DNA of 64,000 nt from Polyangiaceae bacterium. Lineage in GTDB: Bacteria; Myxococcota_A; Polyangia; Polyangiales; Polyangiaceae. Position 1 is the first letter of the stretch; the number at the start of each line of letters is the position of its first letter. The DNA lies in NCBI GenBank assembly GCA_025353725.1, contig JANXOF010000053.1:1-64000 (forward strand), read 5' to 3'. A program made the translations under genes and the position numbers. Below, in pieces: positions 52,050-62,109 of this stretch. The notes under the pieces were generated by a model. It searched no databases. It worked only from the letters and a program-made list of their open reading frames with translations, and was not told the DNA's origin.

Positions 52050-53774
52050 ATGTCGCGCTGGCGCGGACGCCTCAAGCAGTTCGTCCTCCTTCCGCTCGTC
52101 GTGGTGGCCGTCGGCATCCTGGCGTATTTCACTTTTCGAACGACGCTGCAGGTCGACACGCTTCGGCAACAATCCGTCCTCGAAGCCACGGTCGGACTCG
52201 CCACCGAGAAAGCCAATCGCGTAGACCGGCAAATTGTCGATCAGGACAACGTCGTGATGGCCATCGCGGATCCGGCTCGTCTCGAGATGCTCACGGAGCG
52301 TTGGCTCCCGACGGCGCAGCGAGAGACGCCGAGCGTGCGAGCGATACTTATTCTCGACGCTAGCCACACGGTCCTCGCATTCGCCTCACGGGCGACAGGG
52401 GCGCTCGCGGAAGAGGAGAGCTTCCGAAGACTGCTCGTGGATCGCATGCTGGTCGACATGGAGCTCGACGTGCAGGCGCTCGACGAACTTCGCCACCTGC
52501 ATCGAGACTATCTAGCGCAAAGTTACCTCCTCAGTTACTGGCAGCGGGTTTACGAAGGCCGCCGCTACATCGTCATCGCTTGGCACGATATGGGTCGCAT
52601 TGTTCGCGCGACGTTCCCGATGCTCTATGCAGAACTGACGGTGTCAGCGCTCGGCCTTCATGAGGCAAGGCACTCGCAAGCGAGTGCGGCCAGCCGCGTA
52701 AATGTCGTCGACGAGGAGGGGCGCATCATCTACGGCCCCCCTCTGCGATCCGGAGAGTTCACCGTCGGCGTGCGCTTTCCAACGACGCTCTACAACTGGC
52801 GCGTTCAGGTATCGCCGCTCGCCAGTGAAGAGCTCGCCGCGCGCGTGCGAAACCGTCGCCTGCTCGAGATCATCATGGTGAGTCTCTCGTGCATCGTCAT
52901 TGTCGTCGGCGCTATCGCGATCGTGCTTGTTGCCGAGAAGGAGCGGAAGGTTTCTGCGCTGAAAAGCGAATTCGTCGCCAACGTCAGTCACGAGCTCAAG
53001 ACGCCACTCGCCCTCGTTCGAATGTTCGCCGAGATGCTTCAAACCGGGCGCGTTGCTTCCGATGACAAACGAAAAGAGTACCTCGACATCATCGTGCGCG
53101 AGAGCGAGCGCCTTTCGGCCTTGATTGAGAACGTTCTCGATTTCGCCCGCCTCGAACGTGGGCGTGGGAGCTACGAATTTGCCGATGGCGATGTCGGAGA
53201 ATCCGTCACGACAGCCGTAAGCGCGTGCCGGTACCGCGCCGAGCGCGAGGGTGTCAGGCTCGATGTCACCGTCGACGCGACTCTTCCACGAGCATGTATC
53301 GATGACCGCGCGATTCAACTTGCCGTCATCAACCTCATCGACAACGCGCTCAAGTACGCACCTGATAGCGAGGTCATTTCGGTAGTGGCGTCTTCCCAGA
53401 ACGACGGCGTCCGCGTCGACGTGCGCGATCAGGGGCATGGCATCGCAGCTGAGAATCGCCATCGAATTTTTGAACGTTTCGTTCGCGTCCGGAGAGCACA
53501 CGAAGAACCCGCAGCGACGCCAGCGCCGCACGCCGAACCGGCGGCGGCACGACGCCCCGAGTCGCCCGTTCGCGGAAGCGGCATTGGCTTAGCGCTCGTG
53601 AAGCACATCGCCGAAAGTCACGGTGGCCGCGCTTGGGTCGAGAGTGAGATCGGTGCGGGGTCGACGTTTAGCTTCACGATTCCCGCCTATTCGGTGCGTC
53701 ACGCCGCCGCAAAGACTCGCACGAACCGCCGCAAATCGGAAACTTCCGACGACCCACCTCAACGCGTCAGTTGA
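52050..53774 (+). CDS. Membrane sensor histidine kinase
   Basis: 574 residues. TM1 is at about 12-30 and TM2 at about 280-300, with a 250-residue periplasmic sensor between (IVDQDNVVMAIADPARLEML; HDMGRIVRATFPMLYAELTV). Directly after TM2 comes the dimerisation/phosphoacceptor box FVANVSHELKTPLALVRMFA with His314. N box INLIDNALKYAP and G boxes RDQGHGIA and GSGIGLALVKHIAESHGG complete the HATPase domain, which contains a Pro/Ala-rich insertion before the last G box. No HAMP domain or response regulator is seen. It follows the GAF gene by 3 bases and is cotranscribed. Confidence 0.93.
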   Translation: MSRWRGRLKQFVLLPLVVVAVGILAYFTFRTTLQVDTLRQQSVLEATVGLATEKANRVDRQIVDQDNVVMAIADPARLEMLTERWLPTAQRETPSVRAILILDASHTVLAFASRATGALAEEESFRRLLVDRMLVDMELDVQALDELRHLHRDYLAQSYLLSYWQRVYEGRRYIVIAWHDMGRIVRATFPMLYAELTVSALGLHEARHSQASAASRVNVVDEEGRIIYGPPLRSGEFTVGVRFPTTLYNWRVQVSPLASEELAARVRNRRLLEIIMVSLSCIVIVVGAIAIVLVAEKERKVSALKSEFVANVSHELKTPLALVRMFAEMLQTGRVASDDKRKEYLDIIVRESERLSALIENVLDFARLERGRGSYEFADGDVGESVTTAVSACRYRAEREGVRLDVTVDATLPRACIDDRAIQLAVINLIDNALKYAPDSEVISVVASSQNDGVRVDVRDQGHGIAAENRHRIFERFVRVRRAHEEPAATPAPHAEPAAARRPESPVRGSGIGLALVKHIAESHGGRAWVESEIGAGSTFSFTIPAYSVRHAAAKTRTNRRKSETSDDPPQRVS

Positions 53775-53829
53775 CGCGCCGCCACATCGCGATATCTTGC
53801 GCTTTGCCGGGCGTCGTCCGTAGCGGACG

Positions 53830-54888
53830 ATGTCGCAAGGCAATTTGGAGATACGCAAGGTCATCGCGATGGTGGGTCAGAACGAGGATGCGAAGCTATT
53901 CGTAGCGGGTCTCCCAGACAGCGTTTCGGAAGATGTGCTCAAGACGGTCTTCGAGGCAACTGGCGGCAATGTCGTCAGTGTTAGCCTCCCGAAGGATCGT
54001 ACGACGGGTCGTCCGCGAGGGTTTGGATTTGTAACCATGGGTTCCGCCGCGGAAGCGCAGGCGGCACGCGGTTCACTCGACGGATCGTTGCAGGGGGGTC
54101 GCTCGATCTCCGTGCGGCCGTTCCAGCAGGAGGCTCCCCGGAAGGGGGATGGTAGCCCGATGCCGAGTGGATCACGCATGGGTCCGTCGGGCGGGCCAGG
54201 CGGCCCAGGCGGGCCGGGTGGGTCAGGCGGGTTTGGCGGCCCGTCAAGCACGTCGAGCTACGGCGGATTCGGAGGTCAAGGGGGCGCGCCTGGCTCCGGG
54301 CCGCCGGCGCGAGGAGCACCGCCCCAAGCCACGGACCGGACGCTCTACGTAGGCAACCTGCCTTACGACATCTCCACCCAGGAGGTGGAGGAGATGATCA
54401 ACAGCGTCTGCGGAGCCGGCTCGGTCGCTCGGGTACATCTCCCAATGGATCCTGACGGTCGCAAGCGCGGGTTTGGCTTCGTCACGATGGCAAGCTCAGA
54501 GGTCGCAAAAACGGCTTCGGAACAACTCAAAGCCGCCGACATGCGCGGTCGCCGCCTGATCGTCAACATCGCCCATCCGAAGGGTGACCGACCCGCAGGT
54601 GGCGGATACGCCGGCGCGGGTGGTGGTGGCGGCGGCTACGGGGGCGGCGGTGGAGGCGGCGGCTACGGGGGCGGCGGTGGAGGCGGCTTCAGCGCACCCT
54701 CTTCCGGCTTCGGTCCCAATGCTTTGCCGGCCTCGAGGAAGACGTTCGACAGCGACCGTCGACGCAAGGGCAGCGAGGGCGAAGGCGGCCCGCCGAAGAA
54801 GAAAGCTGCAGGCACCGGAAAGCGAGAGCGGACGGGCGAAGACTTTGATTGGCGTTCGTCGGCACTCCCCGAAAAGGATGATGATTGA
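53830..54888 (+). CDS. Tandem-RRM RNA-binding protein with glycine-rich linkers
   Basis: 352 residues. RRM1 at about 22-100 has RNP2 LFVAGL and RNP1 RGFGFVTM. RRM2 at about 171-250 has RNP2 LYVGNL and RNP1 KRGFGFVTM. Between them is a Gly/Pro/Ser-rich linker with collagen-like GPGG repeats. After RRM2 follows a (G)nY tract (GGGGGYGGGG), then a Lys/Arg-rich tail and an acidic end. This hnRNP-like layout is unusual in bacteria, where RRM proteins mostly have one RRM and a short tail. It may bind mRNA and phase-separate. It stands alone, upstream of rpmG. Confidence 0.93.
   Translation: MSQGNLEIRKVIAMVGQNEDAKLFVAGLPDSVSEDVLKTVFEATGGNVVSVSLPKDRTTGRPRGFGFVTMGSAAEAQAARGSLDGSLQGGRSISVRPFQQEAPRKGDGSPMPSGSRMGPSGGPGGPGGPGGSGGFGGPSSTSSYGGFGGQGGAPGSGPPARGAPPQATDRTLYVGNLPYDISTQEVEEMINSVCGAGSVARVHLPMDPDGRKRGFGFVTMASSEVAKTASEQLKAADMRGRRLIVNIAHPKGDRPAGGGYAGAGGGGGGYGGGGGGGGYGGGGGGGFSAPSSGFGPNALPASRKTFDSDRRRKGSEGEGGPPKKKAAGTGKRERTGEDFDWRSSALPEKDDD
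54631..54684. repeat. 27-bp perfect tandem duplication in the glycine tract
   Basis: The 27 bases at 54631-54657 are repeated exactly at 54658-54684, encoding G-G-Y-G-G-G-G-G-G twice in the RRM protein. An exact copy over 27 bases suggests recent duplication or slippage. Confidence 0.85.
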
Positions 54889-54905
54889 TGGGTCGAAGTA
54901 GGTAG

Positions 54906-54933
54906 TTGACTTGGGCGTCGGTGTGACTATGTT
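54906..54933 (+). promoter_or_regulatory. Sigma70-type promoter for rpmG
   Basis: TTGACT (-35, 54906-54911) and TATGTT (-10, 54928-54933) are 16 bases apart, five and four matches to consensus. They lie 45 bases before the rpmG start, in the short gap after the RRM gene. Transcription would start near 54940. Confidence 0.5.
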
Positions 54934-54978
54934 CGGTTGCCCGACGCTCCTTTATGCGATGGGAGCGGGAGCAAGATC

Positions 54979-55140
54979 ATGCGTGATATCATCAAGATGA
55001 CGTGTAGCAACTGCAGTCGCGCGAATTACGTGACGACGAAGAACAAGCGCACGATGGCCGAGAAGTTCGAGATCAAAAAGTTCTGCTCGACGTGTCGCAA
55101 GCACTTTCCCCACAAGGAAGGGAAAATCAGCAAAGGCTGA
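54979..55140 (+). CDS. rpmG: 50S ribosomal protein bL33
   Basis: 53 residues from ATG 54979 (GGGAGC just upstream; the frame is open to 54937). MRDIIKMTCSNCSRANYVTT and FEIKKFCSTCRKHFPHKE give two Cys-x2-Cys pairs, the zinc-binding form of bL33. A ribosome structural protein. It is not next to secE-nusG or a tRNA here, unlike many genomes. A weak hairpin follows the stop. Confidence 0.93.
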   Translation: MRDIIKMTCSNCSRANYVTTKNKRTMAEKFEIKKFCSTCRKHFPHKEGKISKG

Positions 55141-55166
55141 TGCCCCCCGGCTAGCGATTCGAGTTT

Positions 55167-55203
55167 GCCCGCCAGGCAGTAGCTTGCGCGGGCTTTCTCT
55201 CTT
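55167..55203 (+). terminator. Possible rpmG terminator
   Basis: GCCCGC (55167-55172) can pair with GCGGGC (55188-55193) around a 15-base loop, followed by TTTCTCTCTTT. The loop is long and the T-run broken, so it is moderate support. From here to 55409 nothing else is seen. Confidence 0.4.
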
Positions 55204-55409
55204 TGTTCGGATTTCGCTGACGTTCGGCCAGGGAACTTCGCTCCCCGCTATCTTCTAAGTACGGATGTCTCGTCAAGTTTTACGGTGTTTAAGGACTTCA
55301 GCGGCTCGTTTGGAGTCGCCCTGCACCGGCGGCTGGCTGGCTGGACAGAGAGTCATCCTGTGCTAAGGATCGCGGGCGTTTGGCGGGTAGTCACTGAGTT
55401 GCAGACTCG

Positions 55410-56532
<1,123 letters not shown>

Positions 56533-56565
56533 GGGCCGGGGTGGCGAGCATGTGGAGAGAACGCA

Positions 56566-57456
56566 GTGACGGCCTACAGACGGTATCGCGACGTCGGAAT
56601 CGTGATCGTGCTCCTCGCGGTGCCGTTTTTCTTCCTGAGCGCAAACATGCGACGTCGGGAGAACTTGAACGGGCTGGACCGTGCTGTCCTACGCATTAGC
56701 GCCCCCATCGAGTTCGCCGCGTCGAGCTTAGCTCGAGGCTGTTCTACGCTGTGGGAGGGCTACGTCTATCTGGTCGACGCGAAGTCCGACAACGAGCGCC
56801 TCGCCTACGAAAACGCACGCCTCCGCGAGCAGGTACACCGGTCCGAACAAAAGGAAACCGAGAACCGAGAACTACGACGGCTCCTCCAACTTCGTGAATC
56901 GCTTCCTGGCGACCTCGTGAGCGCGCAGGTCGTGGGCAAGGACTTTACCGAATTTTTCCGCGTCACCCGCGTCGTGCTCGACCGCGGGTCGCGCAACATT
57001 CGTCCGCACATGCCCGTCGTGAGTCCTGACGGGGTCGTGGGATCCGTCTTGCGCGTTGCCGGCGATGCGATTGATGTTCAGCTGTCGGTGGATGCGGCGT
57101 TTGGCATCGACGTCGTCGACGAACGAACCCAAGCCCGAGGTTTCGTACGCGGAACTGGCGACCCTACAAAGTACGCATGCAAAGTCGAAAACGTCGATTC
57201 ACGTGACGAGGTCGAGGTCGGAGACTTGCTCGTCACGAGCGGCAAGGGCAAGTGGTTTCCTAAAGGGCTTCCTGTCGCGCGCGTGGTCCGGGTCTTGAAG
57301 CGCGAACCCGGCCGTGATCAGGAGATCGAGGCAACCCCAACGGTGAATTTTTCGCGCCTCGACTCCGTGTTGCTTCTCGTCGCCCCTCCGAGCGAGGAGG
57401 ACTCGCCGCCCGCTAAACCGGCTGGCGGCGCCAAGCCCGGCGTCAAGCCGCCATGA
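56566..57456 (+). CDS. mreC: Rod-shape protein MreC
   Basis: 296 residues from GTG 56566 (GGAG 8 bases upstream). One N-terminal membrane helix (IVIVLLAVPFFFLSANM, about 11-27) is followed by a coiled coil (LAYENARLREQVHRSEQKET) and two beta-barrel domains (AQVVGKDFTEFFRVTRVVLD; PVVSPDGVVGSVLRVAGDAI; DLLVTSGKGKWFPKGLPVAR). It ends in a Pro/Lys tail. MreC bridges MreB/MreD and the PBP2-RodA synthase in the periplasm. The next gene overlaps by 4 bases. Confidence 0.95.
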   Translation: MTAYRRYRDVGIVIVLLAVPFFFLSANMRRRENLNGLDRAVLRISAPIEFAASSLARGCSTLWEGYVYLVDAKSDNERLAYENARLREQVHRSEQKETENRELRRLLQLRESLPGDLVSAQVVGKDFTEFFRVTRVVLDRGSRNIRPHMPVVSPDGVVGSVLRVAGDAIDVQLSVDAAFGIDVVDERTQARGFVRGTGDPTKYACKVENVDSRDEVEVGDLLVTSGKGKWFPKGLPVARVVRVLKREPGRDQEIEATPTVNFSRLDSVLLLVAPPSEEDSPPAKPAGGAKPGVKPP

Positions 57457-58022
57457 GAAACACGGCCTTCTTCGTCGCTGGCGTGCTGTTGCTGCTCGTC
57501 CAATCCAATCTTTTTCGCCTTCTAGCGGTCGTACTCCGGTTCGTAAGCTGGGTGGCACGAGCCAATCACGACCTCACCGTGCCCGGTCTCGTGCCTTCAC
57601 TCGTTCTGCCGCTTATCTTATTTATGGGCGTGCACGAGTACTCCCTCGTGCGCGGCGCATGCGTCGCCTTCGCGCTGGGATACCTCACGGATCTCGTCGG
57701 CGTTGCTCCTATAGGCCTTTACACGTCAACCTACGTAGCGCTCTACATCTTGGCGCGCGCCGCCGGCGTTCGCCTCGCTGCTCAGACGATACCGATGCAG
57801 CTTGGCCTAGCGCTCACGTTTGCGTTCGTACATAGCCTTATGATCTTGGTACTGCTCGCAATTTTTGGCCGAGATCCATGGGTTCCGCGCACGCTCTATC
57901 CGCTCGCACTTCCGCATGTGGTAGCGACTGCCGCCGTGGCTCCCCTGGTCTTTCGGCTCGCTAGGCGCATCCACCAGGCGACGATAGCCGGAGCTCCGAA
58001 AGAGACAGGGGGGAGCGCGTGA
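57453..58022 (+). CDS. mreD: Rod-shape protein MreD
   Basis: 189 residues and about five or six membrane helices (AFFVAGVLLLLVQSNLFRLL; LPLILFMGVHEYSLVRGA; LGYLTDLVGVAPIGLYTSTY; LALTFAFVHSLMILVLLAI). The G-Y-L-T-D-L motif and small size fit MreD. It starts inside ATGA with mreC and its stop overlaps the GTG of mrdA. It works with MreC in the elongasome. Confidence 0.9.
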   Translation: MRNTAFFVAGVLLLLVQSNLFRLLAVVLRFVSWVARANHDLTVPGLVPSLVLPLILFMGVHEYSLVRGACVAFALGYLTDLVGVAPIGLYTSTYVALYILARAAGVRLAAQTIPMQLGLALTFAFVHSLMILVLLAIFGRDPWVPRTLYPLALPHVVATAAVAPLVFRLARRIHQATIAGAPKETGGSA

Positions 58023-60229
58023 GCAACCATCTCGTTCCGCGATCGGACGTGAGCGAGTTTCGCAAGCGATACCGCTGGATCGCGTTAAGCGCGTTCCTCG
58101 CGTTCGGCGCCGTCGCTGTTCGGCTCTTTCAACTGCAGGTCGTGAACGGCGCCGAATACGCACAAACGGCGCACGAGAACGTCATTCGGCGCGTCACGAT
58201 GTCAACGACACGCGGGATCGTACGAGACGCGTACGGCCGTATTCTGGCCTCCAGTCGCCCGTCCTTCAACGTGCTTATCGTCCCAGGCCGCGTGATGCCG
58301 AGCGCCCGCCCTCGCAAGGTTTCCAGGTCTGGCAGCGTCCTCGGCCGCGACCCTGATTCGTGGCCGCGAATCGCCGACACGCTCCGCCTCAATCCCGACG
58401 AACGGACACGCCTGACAGCCCGAATCAAAGACGGCTGCGTGACGGACGAAGACCGCTCACCGTGCTGGCGCGCCATCCTGGTGCGCGAAGACCTTTCACG
58501 CGATATCGTCGCGGAACTCAAACAACACGCGAGCGAAATTCCGGGCGTCGAAGTCGTGAGTCAGCCCATTCGCTATTACCCCTACAAGCACCTTGCGTCA
58601 CATACGATAGGCTATACGGCTGAAATCGACGCGGAAACGCTCGCCAAGTTTCGCCCCGAGGGCTTCCAAAGCGCGAACGCTGAAGCGCGTCAGGCTATGA
58701 ACCCGCTTGGCTACGATCCTGGCGATGTGATCGGCGCCACCGGCGTCGAGCGATCGTGGGAGAGCTACCTGCGCGGTCAGCGCGGATGGGAAAAGCGCGT
58801 GGTCGACGCGCGTGGGCGATATCGCTCAGGACCAGAGGCCACGCGACTTCTCGACTCTCCGTCACGCCAAGAGCCGCTCTCCGGTCGCGACCTGAGACTT
58901 ACGCTCGACATCGACCTCGTGCAATCCATTGAGCGCGCCATGCGACCTCACGCGGCAGGCTCGGCGGTCGTCGTCGACGTGCATACGGGTCGCGTGCTTG
59001 CGATGTACAGCAAGCCCGACTTCGACCCGAACGACCTCTCGGGCGGCGCGGGCCGCGACAGGATTCGCGAAAGCTTCAACAAGCTCTACACCGACTCGCT
59101 TCGCCCCATGCTCGACAAGACGACGAGCGGCGCGTTCCAGCCTGGCTCGACGTTCAAGCCTTTTAGCGCACTCGCCGCGCTCGAAGACAAGATCGTAGAC
59201 CCGATGGACCGCGAACGCTGTGACGGCTTTCTTTCTTTCGGGCGGCGCATTTTTCACTGCAGCCACGTCCACGGAAAAGTCGACATGCGCGAGGCCATCG
59301 CGGAGTCCTGCAACGTGTACTTCTTCAAACTCGCCGAGTCCGTGGGCATGGATCGAATCGCTCACATCGCGACAGAGTTCGGCCTGGGCCAGAAGACTGG
59401 AATCGGAGTCAACCCCGAGTCAGCCGGACGCATCCCCACGCGTGGCTGGTACGCCCTCCGTTACAAGGGGCAATTCCGCATCGGGTTCACGCTCAACACG
59501 TCCATCGGCCAGGGTGCGACGACCGTAACCCCACTTCAACTCGCGCTCGCCTACGGCGCCATGGCCAACGGCGGCACCGTCTTCTCGCCGCAGCTTGTCC
59601 GCGCCGTGGAGACAGCCGACGGCTCGGTCGTGCAGGACTTTGCGCCGCGCGTGAAGCAAAAGGCGAACGTTTCGCCGCAACACCTGGCACGCGTAAACGA
59701 AGCGCTTTACGCGGTCGTCAACGACGCCAAAGGAACTGCGTATGCCGTGCGGGACGGCGCTCTCGAGGTCGCCGGGAAGACGGGCACAGCGCAAACGGGC
59801 TACGTCAATACGGGCGGCGATGACCCGAAAAAGGCTTGGTACTTAGCTCGTGACCACGCCTGGTTCGCGGCGTACTCGCCGGCGAAAGCGCCAGAAATCG
59901 CAGTGGTTGTCCTGGTGGAACACGGGGGTTCCGGCCCCACCATCGCGGCCCCCATCGCGATACAGATCATCAAGGAATACCACCGCCTCGCGGCCTCGAG
60001 ACAAAAGCCGAACGCGAGGACCTCCAAGGAAAGGTCAACCGTGCCCTCTGAGCCCCCCGCAACGCGGCCCGCGAAGCCCCCACTCCAGGCGCCCGCGGCG
60101 GGTGACCGCTCGCTCGCGCCTCAGGAACCCGTTCCGCTCGATCCACGGACATCACCTCCACAAGGCGGCCAAGAGGCTCCTCCTTCCCCGTCTCAACTTC
60201 CCCAACCCGCGCAGGAGAATGCACCTTGA
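58019..60229 (+). CDS. mrdA: Penicillin-binding protein 2 (elongasome transpeptidase)
   Basis: 736 residues from GTG 58019, which overlaps the mreD stop. One membrane helix at about 20-42 (WIALSAFLAFGAVAVRLFQL), then the dimerisation/pedestal part with STTRGIVRDAYGRILASSRP. Transpeptidase motifs: S-x-x-K in QPGSTFKPFS, S-x-N in ESCNVYFFKL, K-T-G in AGKTGTAQTG. The last 85 residues are a Pro/Ser/Arg-rich tail not usual in PBP2. It cross-links lateral-wall peptidoglycan with RodA. Confidence 0.96.
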   Translation: MSNHLVPRSDVSEFRKRYRWIALSAFLAFGAVAVRLFQLQVVNGAEYAQTAHENVIRRVTMSTTRGIVRDAYGRILASSRPSFNVLIVPGRVMPSARPRKVSRSGSVLGRDPDSWPRIADTLRLNPDERTRLTARIKDGCVTDEDRSPCWRAILVREDLSRDIVAELKQHASEIPGVEVVSQPIRYYPYKHLASHTIGYTAEIDAETLAKFRPEGFQSANAEARQAMNPLGYDPGDVIGATGVERSWESYLRGQRGWEKRVVDARGRYRSGPEATRLLDSPSRQEPLSGRDLRLTLDIDLVQSIERAMRPHAAGSAVVVDVHTGRVLAMYSKPDFDPNDLSGGAGRDRIRESFNKLYTDSLRPMLDKTTSGAFQPGSTFKPFSALAALEDKIVDPMDRERCDGFLSFGRRIFHCSHVHGKVDMREAIAESCNVYFFKLAESVGMDRIAHIATEFGLGQKTGIGVNPESAGRIPTRGWYALRYKGQFRIGFTLNTSIGQGATTVTPLQLALAYGAMANGGTVFSPQLVRAVETADGSVVQDFAPRVKQKANVSPQHLARVNEALYAVVNDAKGTAYAVRDGALEVAGKTGTAQTGYVNTGGDDPKKAWYLARDHAWFAAYSPAKAPEIAVVVLVEHGGSGPTIAAPIAIQIIKEYHRLAASRQKPNARTSKERSTVPSEPPATRPAKPPLQAPAAGDRSLAPQEPVPLDPRTSPPQGGQEAPPSPSQLPQPAQENAP

Positions 60230-61383
60230 AGCGGCGCGATCAGGCTCGCTTCTTTGGTATGCCGCGCGACCACTTCGATTGGACGCTGTTCCTCACGGCC
60301 TCCGCGCTCGCCGTCGTCGGCGTCATCAACCTGTATTCTGCGACGAGCGTGTCGAAAGCCGCGCTGTCCGACATTTATATCCAGCAGGTCTACTGGCTTG
60401 TCCTAGGCGGTATTCTAGGCGCAATCGTCGCAGTCATCGATTACCGACACTACGAACGCCTTGGCTACGTACTCTACGTCGTCGGGATCGTCCTTCTACT
60501 GCTCGTATTCATTCTCGGAAAAGACATCCGAGGCAGCTCACGGTGGATCCAAATCGGAAGCTTTGGGTTTCAACCGAGCGAATTCATGAAACTTTTCATG
60601 ATCATTGCCCTCGCGAAATATCTTCACGACGATCCGAAGACAGACGAGCGTGCGCTGAAAGACTTACTCATTCCGGCCGCACTGACCGCAGTTCCGATGG
60701 TGCTTATCCTAAAACAGCCCGACCTCGGAACGGCTCTCATTCTTAGCCTTATCTTCGCCACGATCTGCCTTCTGACAAAAATTCGATGGCAGAGTCTGGT
60801 AACACTCGTCGTTAGCGGCGGAATCGCAGCTCCGTTGTTGTGGTCCTACGTCCTGCGTGATTACCAAAAACAACGCGTACTCGTATTTCTCAACCCCGAA
60901 GCAAACATTCTCGGATCAGGCTGGCATGCGCATCACGCGCGGGTCGCTATCGGTGCCGGCGGTTGGACCGGGCAAGGGTTCATGCGCGGAACTCAGAACC
61001 AGTATCTCTTTCTTCCTGACCAACATTCCGACTTCCCTTTCGCGGTCTTCGCTGAAGACTGGGGCTTTTTGGGATGCTGCGTACTCGTCGCGCTCTACGC
61101 GTTCTTAGTCTTGTGGGCAATCCGAATTGCGGCCACGGCTAAAGATCGGTTCGGAGCTGTTCTAGCGATTGGCGTCGGGTCGCTCATTTTCTGGCACGCC
61201 TTCTTCAACCTCGGAATGGTCACGGGCATCTTGCCCGTGGTCGGAGTCACCTTGCCGCTCTTCTCAGCCGGAGGTTCGAGCGTCTTAACGATCATGATCG
61301 GCATCGGGCTACTCATGAACGTCTCCATGCGTCGCTATTACGTTTCGCCAGGCAGAACGCACGGGCTACTCTCGAACCTCTAA
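60226..61383 (+). CDS. mrdB: RodA peptidoglycan glycosyltransferase (SEDS)
   Basis: 385 residues from TTG 60226, overlapping the mrdA stop (TTGA). Ten membrane helices. SEDS marks are ARGSSRWIQIGSFGFQPSE-like (DIRGSSRWIQIGSFGFQPSE), FLPDQHSDFPFAVFAEDWGF, and the end GVTLPLFSAGGSSVLTIMIG. RodA polymerises glycan strands with PBP2. It is the last gene of the shape operon; the convergent ExbD gene ends 30 bases away. Confidence 0.96.
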   Translation: MKRRDQARFFGMPRDHFDWTLFLTASALAVVGVINLYSATSVSKAALSDIYIQQVYWLVLGGILGAIVAVIDYRHYERLGYVLYVVGIVLLLLVFILGKDIRGSSRWIQIGSFGFQPSEFMKLFMIIALAKYLHDDPKTDERALKDLLIPAALTAVPMVLILKQPDLGTALILSLIFATICLLTKIRWQSLVTLVVSGGIAAPLLWSYVLRDYQKQRVLVFLNPEANILGSGWHAHHARVAIGAGGWTGQGFMRGTQNQYLFLPDQHSDFPFAVFAEDWGFLGCCVLVALYAFLVLWAIRIAATAKDRFGAVLAIGVGSLIFWHAFFNLGMVTGILPVVGVTLPLFSAGGSSVLTIMIGIGLLMNVSMRRYYVSPGRTHGLLSNL

Positions 61384-61413
61384 ACTCCGCGTGACACGAA
61401 CGCCGGCCGAGAG

Positions 61414-62106
61414 TTACTTTTTGGAGCTTTGAAGAACCATCAAGTGGAACTTCGAGAATTCAGACTGGCCAAGCGTGAATAAAACTTCAACGAGCAGTCG
61501 GTAAGGAGTCCCAGAGTCAGCGACGACGATAGCTTCACTGCTGCTTGGGTCTTTGCCCGTGGCGAGACGAACTTGCCGGTCTCGTTCGCGCCATCCCTGC
61601 AGTGCGTTCGCCAGGGGAACGATGTACAGGTCGGTCGGACCGCTTCGCTTATACTTGCCTTCGATACCGTGCGTGGCGTCAGCGGGTACCGGAGCTACGA
61701 CGTTGTCGTCGACGACAATCTGACTTTTCGACACCAACACGGCGACGCCCTCTTGCGACGCCTCGGTGGTGAGGACGCTTTTCGGCATTGAGAGATCGCC
61801 GGATTGCGGAAGAGAGGCCGACGACGAGCTCATGCTCTTCAGCAAGAAGACGAGAATAATCGTCATCATGTCGAGCATGGCCGTAATATTTAGGAAGTTG
61901 ACTTCGTGCTCTCCCGCACGCTTACGTATCTGTTTCCGTAGTTCGCGCTTGTAACGCGCCATACTCGCCGGCTTCTGCTTTGCCTGCGCGCCTGGAGCCG
62001 CGGACTGCCCCGGCACGGCACTCGGAGACCCGGTAGCAGCAGCGCCGGGACGACCGGAAGGCATCGGTGCAGGGGGCGCATTCGGGTTCGGAGGCAAACT
62101 GGACAT
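61414..62106 (-). CDS. ExbD/TolR-family protein 2
   Basis: 230 residues. A Pro/Ala-rich head of about 45 residues precedes a basic stretch and the single membrane helix with the proton-path Asp: NITAMLDMMTIILVFLLKSM. The periplasmic domain is at about 100-225 (DLSMPKSVLTTEASQEGVAV, EAIVVADSGTPYRLLVEVLF). It starts 3 bases after the stop of the preceding ExbD gene, with GAGG upstream, so it is the last gene of the motor operon. Two different ExbD-type subunits in one operon recall AglQ and AglS of the Myxococcus gliding motor. Confidence 0.9.
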   Translation of the reverse strand: MSSLPPNPNAPPAPMPSGRPGAAATGSPSAVPGQSAAPGAQAKQKPASMARYKRELRKQIRKRAGEHEVNFLNITAMLDMMTIILVFLLKSMSSSSASLPQSGDLSMPKSVLTTEASQEGVAVLVSKSQIVVDDNVVAPVPADATHGIEGKYKRSGPTDLYIVPLANALQGWRERDRQVRLATGKDPSSSEAIVVADSGTPYRLLVEVLFTLGQSEFSKFHLMVLQSSKK

Positions 62107-62109
62107 CGA

